This document shows, piece after piece, positions 1 to 7,014 of a DNA stretch of 9,891 nt. Below the pieces are notes generated by a model. The model did not search any database, was not told where the DNA came from, and was given only the letters and a program-made list of their open reading frames with translations. The first letter of the stretch is position 1; each line of letters opens with the position of its first letter. A program made the position numbers and the translations under genes. Source of the stretch: Methanomassiliicoccales archaeon (lineage in GTDB: Archaea > Thermoplasmatota > Thermoplasmata > Sysuiplasmatales > Sysuiplasmataceae); the NCBI GenBank assembly GCA_027365715.1, contig DAHXLZ010000198.1, positions 1 through 9,891 on the forward strand, in the 5' to 3' direction.

Positions 1-1011
1 CACATCAATCCGGTGTGCAGATCATCTGTTGCCATACTCCGCTCATTCAGGAAGAACAGGAGGAATAAGGCATTCCCTGAAATCAGGAAGCTCTCAATGA
101 GGCTTGATTCAGAACTGGTGAAGATTGTCAGCGATTCAATAAGGATAACAATAAGGCCCGGAGAATACGAAATTATACCGATCAGCAGGAAAAATAAGAA
201 ATGGAACCAGTACAGCGGATACAGGATATCCGAGGTCCTCATAACCGATCATGCTGTTTCCGTATCCTTTGCCATTCCTGGAGAGAAACAGACCGGCAAT
301 GAAATCATGGGCATGGACCTGAACTTCAAAACTGCGGATTCAACAACGGTGGATACACGAAGTGGAGTAATTACCCATGTGGAGACCATCCCCATGGGCG
401 GGATTGTCGGGATACAGAATGATTTCTCCCGCAGAAGAAAAGAAATCCAGAAACATGTCAAAAATCCTCAGAAGAGAGACAGGAAACTCCAGCAGACAAG
501 AGGAAGGCAGAGAAGAAGAGTGAAGGACGAGCTCCACAAAAAGTCCGCGGCCATGGTAAGGGAACATCCTGACACCTCATTTGTGTTCGAGGACCTGACG
601 GGAATAAGGAAGAGTGGTGATGATAAAGGGAAGAAATTCAGGACATACCTGAACAGATGGCCATATTCAATGTTCCAGAAAATGGTGGAGTATAAATCCA
701 AGAACAGGACGATATATGTGAATCCACGAGGGACCTCATCAGAGTGTCCCGTATGCGGTGGGAAATTAAAGCACCCTGCGTGGAAGATATCCAGATGCGA
801 CAACTGTGATCAGGACTACGACAGGGACAGGCTTGCATCCATTGCAATAACCCTACGTGGCCTCGATCTGTGCGGAGATCCGTTCCCCGTGAGTGCGTCA
901 GCCTCTTGGCAGTCTATGAAGAATGAATACCTGTACCTCAGGCATGTACCTGACATGCCTGAAGCAGGAAGGACTGAGACTGCCTACGCTGCGAATGAAA
1001 CTGGTGCATAA
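1..1011 (+). CDS. tnpB: TnpB, IS605 OrfB-family RNA-guided nuclease (5' end outside window)
   Basis: This is the transposon-encoded TnpB/OrfB protein of IS200/IS605 elements, a family known to act as an RNA-guided DNA nuclease using an omega RNA made from the element's 3' end. The frame is open from base 1, reading H-I-N-P-V-C-R, so the GTG at 13 is not a real start and the N-terminus lies before the window. RuvC motif I is GMDLNFK (Asp codon 316-318). Motif II is FEDLTGI (Glu codon 589-591). Motif III is YDRDRLAS (Asp codons 820 and 826, the second probably catalytic). A zinc ribbon precedes motif III, with Cys codons at 745, 754, 796 and 805 (CPVCG then CDNC). The many Arg/Lys between 430 and 540 fit the RNA-binding helices. 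There is no frameshift and the catalytic set looks complete, so the protein may be active. Whether a tnpA lies upstream cannot be seen. The family is certain; activity is inferred. Confidence 0.93.
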   Translation, partial: HINPVCRSSVAILRSFRKNRRNKAFPEIRKLSMRLDSELVKIVSDSIRITIRPGEYEIIPISRKNKKWNQYSGYRISEVLITDHAVSVSFAIPGEKQTGNEIMGMDLNFKTADSTTVDTRSGVITHVETIPMGGIVGIQNDFSRRRKEIQKHVKNPQKRDRKLQQTRGRQRRRVKDELHKKSAAMVREHPDTSFVFEDLTGIRKSGDDKGKKFRTYLNRWPYSMFQKMVEYKSKNRTIYVNPRGTSSECPVCGGKLKHPAWKISRCDNCDQDYDRDRLASIAITLRGLDLCGDPFPVSASASWQSMKNEYLYLRHVPDMPEAGRTETAYAANETGA

Positions 1012-1146
1012 CAATGCACAATGTTTTAGGAACGGAAGGCGCACCATAATCAATACTGCGCCCGCAAGGCAAAAACAGCAGAATTGAGCGTTCTCCCCTT
1101 TCTGTGGAAACGCAGGCAGGAATCTGCCGGCCACAGGATGCCGGCA
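1004..1146 (+). other. Stem-loops after tnpB: possible omega RNA 3' part / element right end
   Basis: Three perfect short inverted repeats lie at and just after the tnpB stop. GTGCAT/ATGCAC (1004-1009 with 1014-1019, 4-base loop) spans the stop codon. GGCGCA/TGCGCC pairs 1038-1043 with 1057-1062. TGCCGGC/GCCGGCA pairs 1125-1131 with 1140-1146 (8-base loop). In IS200/IS605 elements the right end carries a hairpin, and the guide RNA runs from the 3' end of tnpB into that end, so this is where both are expected. I cannot fix the element boundary or the guide start from one copy, and 6-7 base stems arise by chance fairly often. Confidence 0.35.
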
Positions 1147-1172
1147 ATCAGCAGTTGCGTGTCACAGAATAG

Positions 1173-1349
1173 TTACGTTGGAGCTCCTGCATCTCCGGGT
1201 CCACTTGTCGCGTCCAGACGAACGGAGTATCCCTCATATGCAGATTCAGATGCAGCTGTCAGGGGCATTGCCACAATCCCACAGACTGCGAAACCCAGTC
1301 CGTGGTAGCTATTCAGCCTATGAGATGCAGTGACGTTATCAGTTGACAT
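1173..1349 (-). CDS. Doubtful 58-residue hypothetical protein
   Basis: A minus-strand ATG at 1349 opens a 58-codon frame ending in TAA. It starts MSTDNVTASHRLN, has one moderately hydrophobic stretch (GLGFAVCGIVAMPLTAA, about residues 18-34) and ends in a Gly/Pro/Ala-rich tail. The frame is also open upstream of this ATG. No Shine-Dalgarno precedes it. The only AT-rich block upstream is TTTTTGAA near 1382-1390, a poor TATA box. I do not recognise a family. It could be a small membrane protein, a decayed fragment or chance; the last is as likely as the others. Confidence 0.18.
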   Translation of the reverse strand: MSTDNVTASHRLNSYHGLGFAVCGIVAMPLTAASESAYEGYSVRLDATSGPGDAGAPT

Positions 1350-1370
1350 GGTAACACGAAGCCGGAGAAT

Positions 1371-1425
1371 GACGGATGGATTCAAAAATTGCATCCGTCC
1401 GACTGCAGTTCGAAGATAACTGCAG
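1371..1425. repeat. Two tandem hairpins upstream of lhr
   Basis: Two perfect 8-base-pair inverted repeats stand three bases apart. GACGGATG (1371-1378) pairs with CATCCGTC (1392-1399) around a 13-base AT-rich loop. CTGCAGTT (1403-1410) pairs with AACTGCAG (1418-1425) around a 7-base loop. They end about 30 bases before the lhr TATA-like box, so they could be operator sites at the DNA level or structured RNA from a transcript reading through from tnpB. They are symmetric, so no strand can be assigned. The stems are seen directly; any role is inference. Confidence 0.5.
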
Positions 1426-1456
1426 ATTCTGGCCAACCGCTGCATCCGGGGAAATG

Positions 1457-1463
1457 CTTTAAT
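1457..1463 (+). promoter_or_regulatory. TATA-like box of lhr
   Basis: CTTTAAT is centred about 35 bases before the lhr ATG at 1495. Archaeal transcription starts roughly 25 bases after the TATA centre, so the mRNA would have a leader of only about ten bases. No Shine-Dalgarno is needed and none is obvious. Confidence 0.5.
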
Positions 1464-1494
1464 CAGGGTAGCAGGTCTTCATTGAAGAGTCTGA

Positions 1495-4278
1495 ATGGAA
1501 GAACCATTGTTGCACAGGGAAGAAGGAAAGAGTCCGATCGATCTGCTGGATCCCAGACTGCGTGAAGTGCTCAGGAACAGGAACATAATAGAGCTGCATC
1601 CGGTGCAATCTGACGTCTTTCTGCCCGTGTATGAAGGGAAGAACATACTTGTCTGCGCACCAACAGGGATAGGAAAAACCGAGGCAGCTATGCTGCCAGT
1701 GCTGCAGCGGATGGCTGAGGAGAAGAGAACAGGTGGAATCAGATGCGTTTACATCACACCTCTCAGAGCGCTTAACAGGGACATGCTCGTAAGGCTGGAG
1801 GAGCTTGCATCGTCTGTAGGCCTCACAGCCGCAGTAAGACATGGAGATACGTCGCAGAGTGAAAGAAACAGGCAGTCTTCGAACCCTCCAGACATACTGA
1901 TAACAACACCTGAAACAGTACAGATACTGCTGACAGGCAAGAGACTCAGAACTTCACTTTCCACTGTCAGATTTGTTGTGGTGGATGAGCTTCATGAGCT
2001 AGTCGGCGGGGAAAGGGGTGCGCAGCTGACTGTAGGACTTGAACGACTCGTAAACATAGCAGGAGAATTCCAGAGAATCGGGCTGTCGGCTACCATAGGT
2101 TCCCCTGCAGAAGTTTCAAAACTCCTTGCGTCTGACAGAGAAGTGCGGATAGCGGCCATTCCGGTCGAAAAACTCAGGGAGATAAATGTCAGGTGCCCGA
2201 TGCCTGACGGTCAGACCAATGAGCTTTCGGCGAATCTTCAGGTTGATGAGGGAATGACGACTGCCATACAATCGACCAGACGTCTGATCGAGGAGCACAA
2301 AAGCACACTATTCTTCGTCAATACAAGAGACCTGGCGGAGGCGATTTCATCACGATACAGGATCTGGTCACCCGATTTCCAGATTGGTGTCCATCATGGC
2401 TCCCTTTCAAAGGATCTGAGGGTGCAGATGGAGGAAGAGTTCAAATCCGGCAGACTGAAGTGTCTCATTTGCACTTCATCGCTTGAACTGGGAATAGACA
2501 TCGGGACTGCAGATTTTACGATTCAGTTCAACTCACCCAGACAGGTTACACGACTCCTTCAGCGGATTGGCAGATCTGGACACAGAGCATCTGAAGTCAG
2601 CCGCGGATGCATTGTGACCTATGATGAGGATGAGATGATTGAGGGATGTGTGATCGCCAGAAGAGCAATGGCTGAAGTCCTGGAAGAGCAGATTGTGAGG
2701 GAGAAACCGATGGCAGTGCTCTCAAACCAGATTATAGCTATGTCGGCAGAAGGCACATACACGCGTGAGTCGATGCTCACCACAATCAGGAAGAGCTATC
2801 CGTTCAGGAACCTTGCCGACTGGGAATTCAACGAGATCTTCTCATTTGCACTCGAGTACAAGCTGATAAGGATCGATGAAGGAGTGGTCAGAAGATCAAT
2901 GAGAGGATTGCGCTACTTCTATGATAACATATCAATGATCAGGGATGAGAAGACATTCAGCGTGCGGGACATAAGCTCGAGGAAAATTATTGGCACTCTT
3001 GATGAGGGGTTTGTCGTATCATTCGCAGAACAGGGCGCCTCTTTCATAACACACGGACGGAGCTGGAGGGTGGTCGAACTCAGGGAAACAGAATTACTTG
3101 TTGAACCTGTATCTGTCTTCGGTGCTCTTCCATCCTGGGTAGGAGAGGAGATACCTGTTCCTTTTGAAGTGGCGCAGGAAGTGGGTATGCTGCGTGAGAA
3201 GAAGAATCTGGAAGACTACCCGCTTGATGCTGAAGCTGTGAGAAAAGTTGGAGAATATCTTTCCGGAGTCACTGATCCGTGTCTGGCAGGAACGGCCAGC
3301 CGCATAGTGATAGAGACTGAAGGCAGGAGAGCCGTGATCAATGCATGTTTCGGCACGAGAGTCAACGAGACGCTTTCAAGGATGATTGCAGCCGTGATTT
3401 CTGCGAGAACAGGAGAGAGCGTGGGAATAGACATAGATCCGTACAGGATAATGCTGGAGCTTCCACGCAGTGCAAGAAAGGAATGGCTGGAAGAGGCGAT
3501 TCGTTCCATACCGCCGGTTGCCCTGGACTCATTCATGAGGAAGGTTGTTTCCAATGTTTCGTATTCGAAGTGGCAGTTTCTCTTCGTTGCCAAAAAATTC
3601 GGCATCATCAGGAAGGATGCAGATTATCGTGAACTGAACATGACGAAGCTCATGTCCTCGTTCGAGCACACTCCTGTAATGGAGGAAACCATAGACAAAA
3701 GCATCTGGGAAAGCATGGATATAAAGAGGACGACAAAGGTTCTTGATGACATCGCCTCGGGCAGGATTCAAATAACCTGCGCACCTCTCTCTGCATATGG
3801 AAAGAAAGGACTGGAGGCGACGAGGGAGCTTTACCGTCCGTCGAGGGCTGACAGAGGCATACTCGATGCGCTGAAGAAGCGGCTCATGGATGAGGAATTT
3901 TCGATGCTATGCCTCAACTGTGAGGCAAAATGGAAGAGCAGACCGTCCAGGGAAGGGAGGCGCGTTAAATGCTGGAAATGTGCAAGTCCGATGGTGGCTG
4001 CACTGAGCAGCTATGACCGGGACAGGCTTCCCCGCAGGCTGAAAACACAGAGGAAATTCACTGACGGTGAAATCAAAGAAGTTCGAAAACTGCGGAAGAA
4101 CGCCAATCTGGTCATGGAGTACGGTCAGAAGGCGATGCTGGTGCTCGCAGGCAGAGGAATAGGGCCGGACAGCGCCGCAAGAATACTTTCAAAACAGGGC
4201 GTGGAAGAAGAGCAGCTGCTCAAGGACATACTGGAGCAGGAGATAAATTTCGCGAGGACAAAACGGTTCTGGGACTGA
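1495..4278 (+). CDS. lhr: Lhr-type ATP-dependent superfamily 2 helicase with C-terminal zinc ribbon
   Basis: This is a cytoplasmic ATP-driven helicase of the archaeal Lhr group, a family linked to DNA repair or nucleic-acid remodelling; the exact substrate is not predictable. The motifs run in order: Q-like HPVQ (35-38), Walker A APTGIGKT (55-62), Ia TPLRALNRD (88-96), TTPETV (137-142), DELH box (164-167), SAT (198-200), FFVNTRD (273-279), motif V SSLELGIDIG (328-337) and motif VI QRIGRSGHR (356-364). The Lhr-specific winged-helix and beta-barrel parts follow, with GRSWRV near 521 and PSWVGEEIPVPFE near 546. Cys806, 809, 826 and 829 form a CxxC-x16-CxxC zinc ribbon, and the protein ends in ARTKRFWD, a tail common in archaeal Lhr. 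At 927 residues it is full length for the archaeal form, without the long bacterial extension. An in-frame TGA directly precedes ATG 1495, so no earlier start is possible. It converges on the minus-strand sugar operon, with 91 bases between the stops. Confidence 0.94.
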   Translation: MEEPLLHREEGKSPIDLLDPRLREVLRNRNIIELHPVQSDVFLPVYEGKNILVCAPTGIGKTEAAMLPVLQRMAEEKRTGGIRCVYITPLRALNRDMLVRLEELASSVGLTAAVRHGDTSQSERNRQSSNPPDILITTPETVQILLTGKRLRTSLSTVRFVVVDELHELVGGERGAQLTVGLERLVNIAGEFQRIGLSATIGSPAEVSKLLASDREVRIAAIPVEKLREINVRCPMPDGQTNELSANLQVDEGMTTAIQSTRRLIEEHKSTLFFVNTRDLAEAISSRYRIWSPDFQIGVHHGSLSKDLRVQMEEEFKSGRLKCLICTSSLELGIDIGTADFTIQFNSPRQVTRLLQRIGRSGHRASEVSRGCIVTYDEDEMIEGCVIARRAMAEVLEEQIVREKPMAVLSNQIIAMSAEGTYTRESMLTTIRKSYPFRNLADWEFNEIFSFALEYKLIRIDEGVVRRSMRGLRYFYDNISMIRDEKTFSVRDISSRKIIGTLDEGFVVSFAEQGASFITHGRSWRVVELRETELLVEPVSVFGALPSWVGEEIPVPFEVAQEVGMLREKKNLEDYPLDAEAVRKVGEYLSGVTDPCLAGTASRIVIETEGRRAVINACFGTRVNETLSRMIAAVISARTGESVGIDIDPYRIMLELPRSARKEWLEEAIRSIPPVALDSFMRKVVSNVSYSKWQFLFVAKKFGIIRKDADYRELNMTKLMSSFEHTPVMEETIDKSIWESMDIKRTTKVLDDIASGRIQITCAPLSAYGKKGLEATRELYRPSRADRGILDALKKRLMDEEFSMLCLNCEAKWKSRPSREGRRVKCWKCASPMVAALSSYDRDRLPRRLKTQRKFTDGEIKEVRKLRKNANLVMEYGQKAMLVLAGRGIGPDSAARILSKQGVEEEQLLKDILEQEINFARTKRFWD

Positions 4279-4369
4279 ACGCCCAATTCATGCTTTCATT
4301 GCATCCATTCAATAGCTCGATTTGCCGATGCCGCCGATTTCAACTAACGTCGAACACCAGGAGACGCCA

Positions 4370-5038
4370 TCACTGGCCCGTCAGACTGATAGAAGATGCG
4401 AGCGGCGGTGAAAACAGCACCGCTCTTGCGGGAGCAGCCTCCCTTCCATGCAGCCGGATGGGGAAGACAGCGAGAGTATACCTGCCCCCCTTCACCCCAC
4501 TGAGGCACAGCCCTTCTATGATTGGTATGTTTGCACTGAGGAGCTTATTGTGCACGGGGGCGTCATGCGACCCAAATCTCTCTACAGACAGATAGTCCAG
4601 GCCGACGATCGGTACGTGCATGTCTGCAAGCAATTCTGCAGTTTCGCCTTCAATGAACACGAAATCCTTTGTGAAAGGCTCACCGTACAGCTTTGAATTG
4701 GAGGTCCTGAACAGTACTCCGTCTCCCTTCCTGATTCTTTTCTTCTTCAGCACATCGGGCGTCACGCTCTTCTTTCTGGTTTCGATGACCTGCACATTGC
4801 AGAAGAAGCTGCCCATTTCCAGTTCATCTATCTTCCTGCCGCTCTGGATGAAATGAAACGGGGCATCTACATGTGTTCCTGTATGCACACCTTCGCTCAG
4901 TCGAGTCAGGTTCACCTGATCGCCACGCTCTATACTCATTGCCCATTCCATCGAGAGGGGCGGATTGCCGTCATAAATCGGCATTCCATCCCTGACAGAT
5001 ACAGACACATCTATTATCTTCGAAACGATTCTGCTCAT
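4370..5038 (-). CDS. Cyclase-family (kynurenine formamidase-like) metal-dependent hydrolase
   Basis: This 222-residue protein belongs to the cyclase family (Pfam Cyclase, PF04199). Members hydrolyse amide or ester-like bonds with Zn or Mn; kynurenine formamidase and isatin hydrolase are known examples. The signature HTGTHVDAPFHF is at 52-63, giving metal ligands His52, His56 and Asp58, with His163 and Glu175 (in PIIEGL) as the expected further active-site residues. There is no signal peptide, so it should be cytoplasmic. Its ATG overlaps the GH15 stop as ATGA (5035-5038), and a GGTGA Shine-Dalgarno (5049-5045) lies six bases before it, indicating coupled translation. It is the last gene of the operon after glucose dehydrogenase and the GH15 enzyme. 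No tryptophan-pathway gene is nearby, so true kynurenine formamidase activity is doubtful. A sugar-lactone or related substrate is my inference from context. Confidence 0.93.
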   Translation of the reverse strand: MSRIVSKIIDVSVSVRDGMPIYDGNPPLSMEWAMSIERGDQVNLTRLSEGVHTGTHVDAPFHFIQSGRKIDELEMGSFFCNVQVIETRKKSVTPDVLKKKRIRKGDGVLFRTSNSKLYGEPFTKDFVFIEGETAELLADMHVPIVGLDYLSVERFGSHDAPVHNKLLSANIPIIEGLCLSGVKGGRYTLAVFPIRLHGREAAPARAVLFSPPLASSISLTGQ

Positions 5039-7008
5039 TTTCCTTCACCGAGTATTTCCTTTGCCTTTTCCAGATACCTGTCAACTGCATCTACAAATGC
5101 TGCATGGCTCCAGGTGAGAGGTGAAACCGAAAGCGGTGTGCCTGTAACCGGATGTATCTGCTCCGCGAGTATGCCGCTTGGAAGGGCATGCTTTGATGTC
5201 CATTTGAGCAGATCCAGCGCCCCGGACAGCGACTTCCTGTCCTTTGCTGTCGCAGTATACCAGTCGGCCAGCCACAGGGTGCATATGAACCAGGGATTCC
5301 CCTGTACATCGCCGCTGTCTCCGCTGCGCTGATACCAGTCACCGTCGTACCTGGCTATACCACCTATTCTACCCCTGACCCAGAGTTTGTCTCTTATCGC
5401 TTTCATCGTTCCGGCAACCATGGGGTCATCGGGCTCCAGAACGCCGAAATAGAAGATGCCTGAAAGACTCGCATCCACTGCGTTGTCCCTGATAAGAGAA
5501 TCACCTTCACCGGATATGAGCCCTCTGAGGAACCTGCCATCCTCCCTGCTGTAGAGATTTGCAACCATGGCTTTCTTCAGTGATTGTGCTGCCGAAGCGT
5601 AATGCGCTGCGACATCTTCTTCGCCGAAACTCGTGCAGAATTTGGAAGCTGCAACCAGACCGGCATAATTTGCAGAGCAGGTGAATGTGAACACACCACG
5701 TCGCTCTTCCCAGAGATCGTAGCAGTCCACAGGAAGGCCGGTGTCCCTGTTCACGTACGCTGAAATGAAATCCGCCGAATTCTTTATCAGGGACCTGTAG
5801 AGCGGTTTGATGAATTCGACATCCCTGTACCTTTCAAAATGATTCCAGAGTGCATGCAGGACCAGTGATGTCTCATCCTCTTGAATTGGCAGCGACGGTT
5901 TGCCCTTCAGTATCCACGGGTGCCAGCTGCTGGCAAACGAGCCGTTCGGATTATACTTCTGCAGAAAGTAACCCTTATGACTTATTGTTTTCATACAGAA
6001 CTCGTAAAAAACCGAGGACGGGAATGAGAAGCCTGCGTTGTCGAGTGCGAGAGAGACGAGCGCACCGTCCCTCGGCCAGACATAGCTGTATGTGTCCCTG
6101 TTGAAACGAAGGAGGTCCGTGTCGTTCGCAGCAATCACACCTCCTTCATTATCGAGATTTGTGGCTATAGAGAGAAGACTCCTTCTGTACAGGTTCTCGA
6201 CGTCCGCCGGCAGATCCATGAAATCCTTCTTCTCTTTAGTGCACCAGAGGCGCCAGTAGTTGGCTGTCCTTTCAATGAATCTGCCCACGCCTCTTGACCT
6301 TATCAGATTCTGGAGCTTATCCACGCTGTCGTAGTTTTCGCCCGCGAGAATGTAATAGTAGCCCGTCTTTGAGCCGTTTGCAGGGACGTGGAACGTGATG
6401 CCAATAACCGAGTCCACAGAGCCCTGCGATATTGTGTTGCCTGACAGCATGCCGTCCTCTGCATCGCGCCATGTTCCCTCCTTTCCATCCATCTCCTTCT
6501 GACCGCATGCAAACATGCTGATTCCGGCGCCGTCATCCGCGCCCGCATCTGTGAGGAAGTAGCGGCGATCCTTGTAATGAATGACCACATTCAACTGTGG
6601 ATCGAAAAATGCCGTATCGCCGATATCATTTCCATACAGATGAAAATCGTGGTGAAAGAACAATCTGATTTCTGCATCACTTTTCGCCATCCTTCTCACA
6701 TCGATTTTCCTGATCATTGCGTCAATGACGAAGTCGACCGCATCCTGGAAGTGAAGTTCCACACCCATTGCATCATTCTTCAGGGTGACGTCTGTGACCA
6801 GTGTGTCGGTGAGGTAGTGCAGCGTTTTCGTCCAGCCCGGTGAATCGGTCCAGCTGAATGTGCCGTTAACCCAAACACCGACTCTGAAAATGTGGCCAAC
6901 TGAGTGGTTTTCACTCCCCACATGCGGATAATAAATATCCCTGATTGTATAATTGCCGTCGAACGTTATCAGCAACCTTCCGTTGCCTATCGGCATATCT
7001 CTTGGCAT
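5035..7008 (-). CDS. GH15 glycosidase: glucoamylase or trehalase
   Basis: This 657-residue enzyme of glycoside hydrolase family 15 releases glucose by inverting hydrolysis. The N-terminal third (about 1-255), beginning PIGNGRLLITFD and DIYYPHVG, is the beta-sandwich domain of prokaryotic members. The rest (about 265-650) is the (alpha/alpha)6 barrel. Substrate-site WPRDG is at 311-315 and QEDE at 376-379. DLWEE (431-435) carries the likely general acid Glu434, and LAEQ (614-617) the likely general base Glu616. Length and layout match archaeal family members, and nothing is truncated. There is no signal peptide, so it probably acts on intracellular glucan or disaccharide. Some Thermoplasma GH15 proteins first called glucoamylase were later shown to be trehalases, so the substrate stays open. 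The ATG at 7008 lies six bases after the glucose dehydrogenase stop; Met5 (codon at 6996) is an alternative start. Its product would be the substrate of the upstream gene's enzyme. Confidence 0.95.
   Translation of the reverse strand: MPRDMPIGNGRLLITFDGNYTIRDIYYPHVGSENHSVGHIFRVGVWVNGTFSWTDSPGWTKTLHYLTDTLVTDVTLKNDAMGVELHFQDAVDFVIDAMIRKIDVRRMAKSDAEIRLFFHHDFHLYGNDIGDTAFFDPQLNVVIHYKDRRYFLTDAGADDGAGISMFACGQKEMDGKEGTWRDAEDGMLSGNTISQGSVDSVIGITFHVPANGSKTGYYYILAGENYDSVDKLQNLIRSRGVGRFIERTANYWRLWCTKEKKDFMDLPADVENLYRRSLLSIATNLDNEGGVIAANDTDLLRFNRDTYSYVWPRDGALVSLALDNAGFSFPSSVFYEFCMKTISHKGYFLQKYNPNGSFASSWHPWILKGKPSLPIQEDETSLVLHALWNHFERYRDVEFIKPLYRSLIKNSADFISAYVNRDTGLPVDCYDLWEERRGVFTFTCSANYAGLVAASKFCTSFGEEDVAAHYASAAQSLKKAMVANLYSREDGRFLRGLISGEGDSLIRDNAVDASLSGIFYFGVLEPDDPMVAGTMKAIRDKLWVRGRIGGIARYDGDWYQRSGDSGDVQGNPWFICTLWLADWYTATAKDRKSLSGALDLLKWTSKHALPSGILAEQIHPVTGTPLSVSPLTWSHAAFVDAVDRYLEKAKEILGEGK
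5045..5049 (-). promoter_or_regulatory. Shine-Dalgarno of the cyclase-family gene
   Basis: GGTGA on the minus strand matches the archaeal 16S 3' end and stands six bases before the overlapping ATGA start/stop. It lies inside the last codons of the GH15 gene and supports translation of the downstream gene by re-initiation. Confidence 0.55.
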
Positions 7009-7014
7009 TGACCA

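Larger units (their letters stand above)
1012..1494. other. Intergenic region between tnpB and lhr
   Basis: These 483 bases hold no convincing protein gene. Present are the stem-loops next to tnpB, the doubtful minus-strand frame at 1173-1349, a pair of hairpins at 1371-1425 and the lhr promoter at about 1457. There is no tRNA-like fold, no second transposase fragment and no long repeat. The right boundary of the IS element probably lies in the first part of this region. Confidence 0.6.

Noticed and set aside
13..15. GTG as the start codon of tnpB
   Set aside because: The frame continues in the same reading to base 1, and the protein would lack the family's N-terminal part, so the true start must be outside the window.
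4279..4369. Terminator between the convergent lhr and cyclase genes
   Set aside because: I looked for T-runs and hairpins on both strands and found nothing convincing in these 91 bases.
4853..5332. Plus-strand open frame of 159 codons opposite the cyclase and GH15 genes
   Set aside because: It runs antisense across the junction of two certain genes and has no signals or recognisable motifs.
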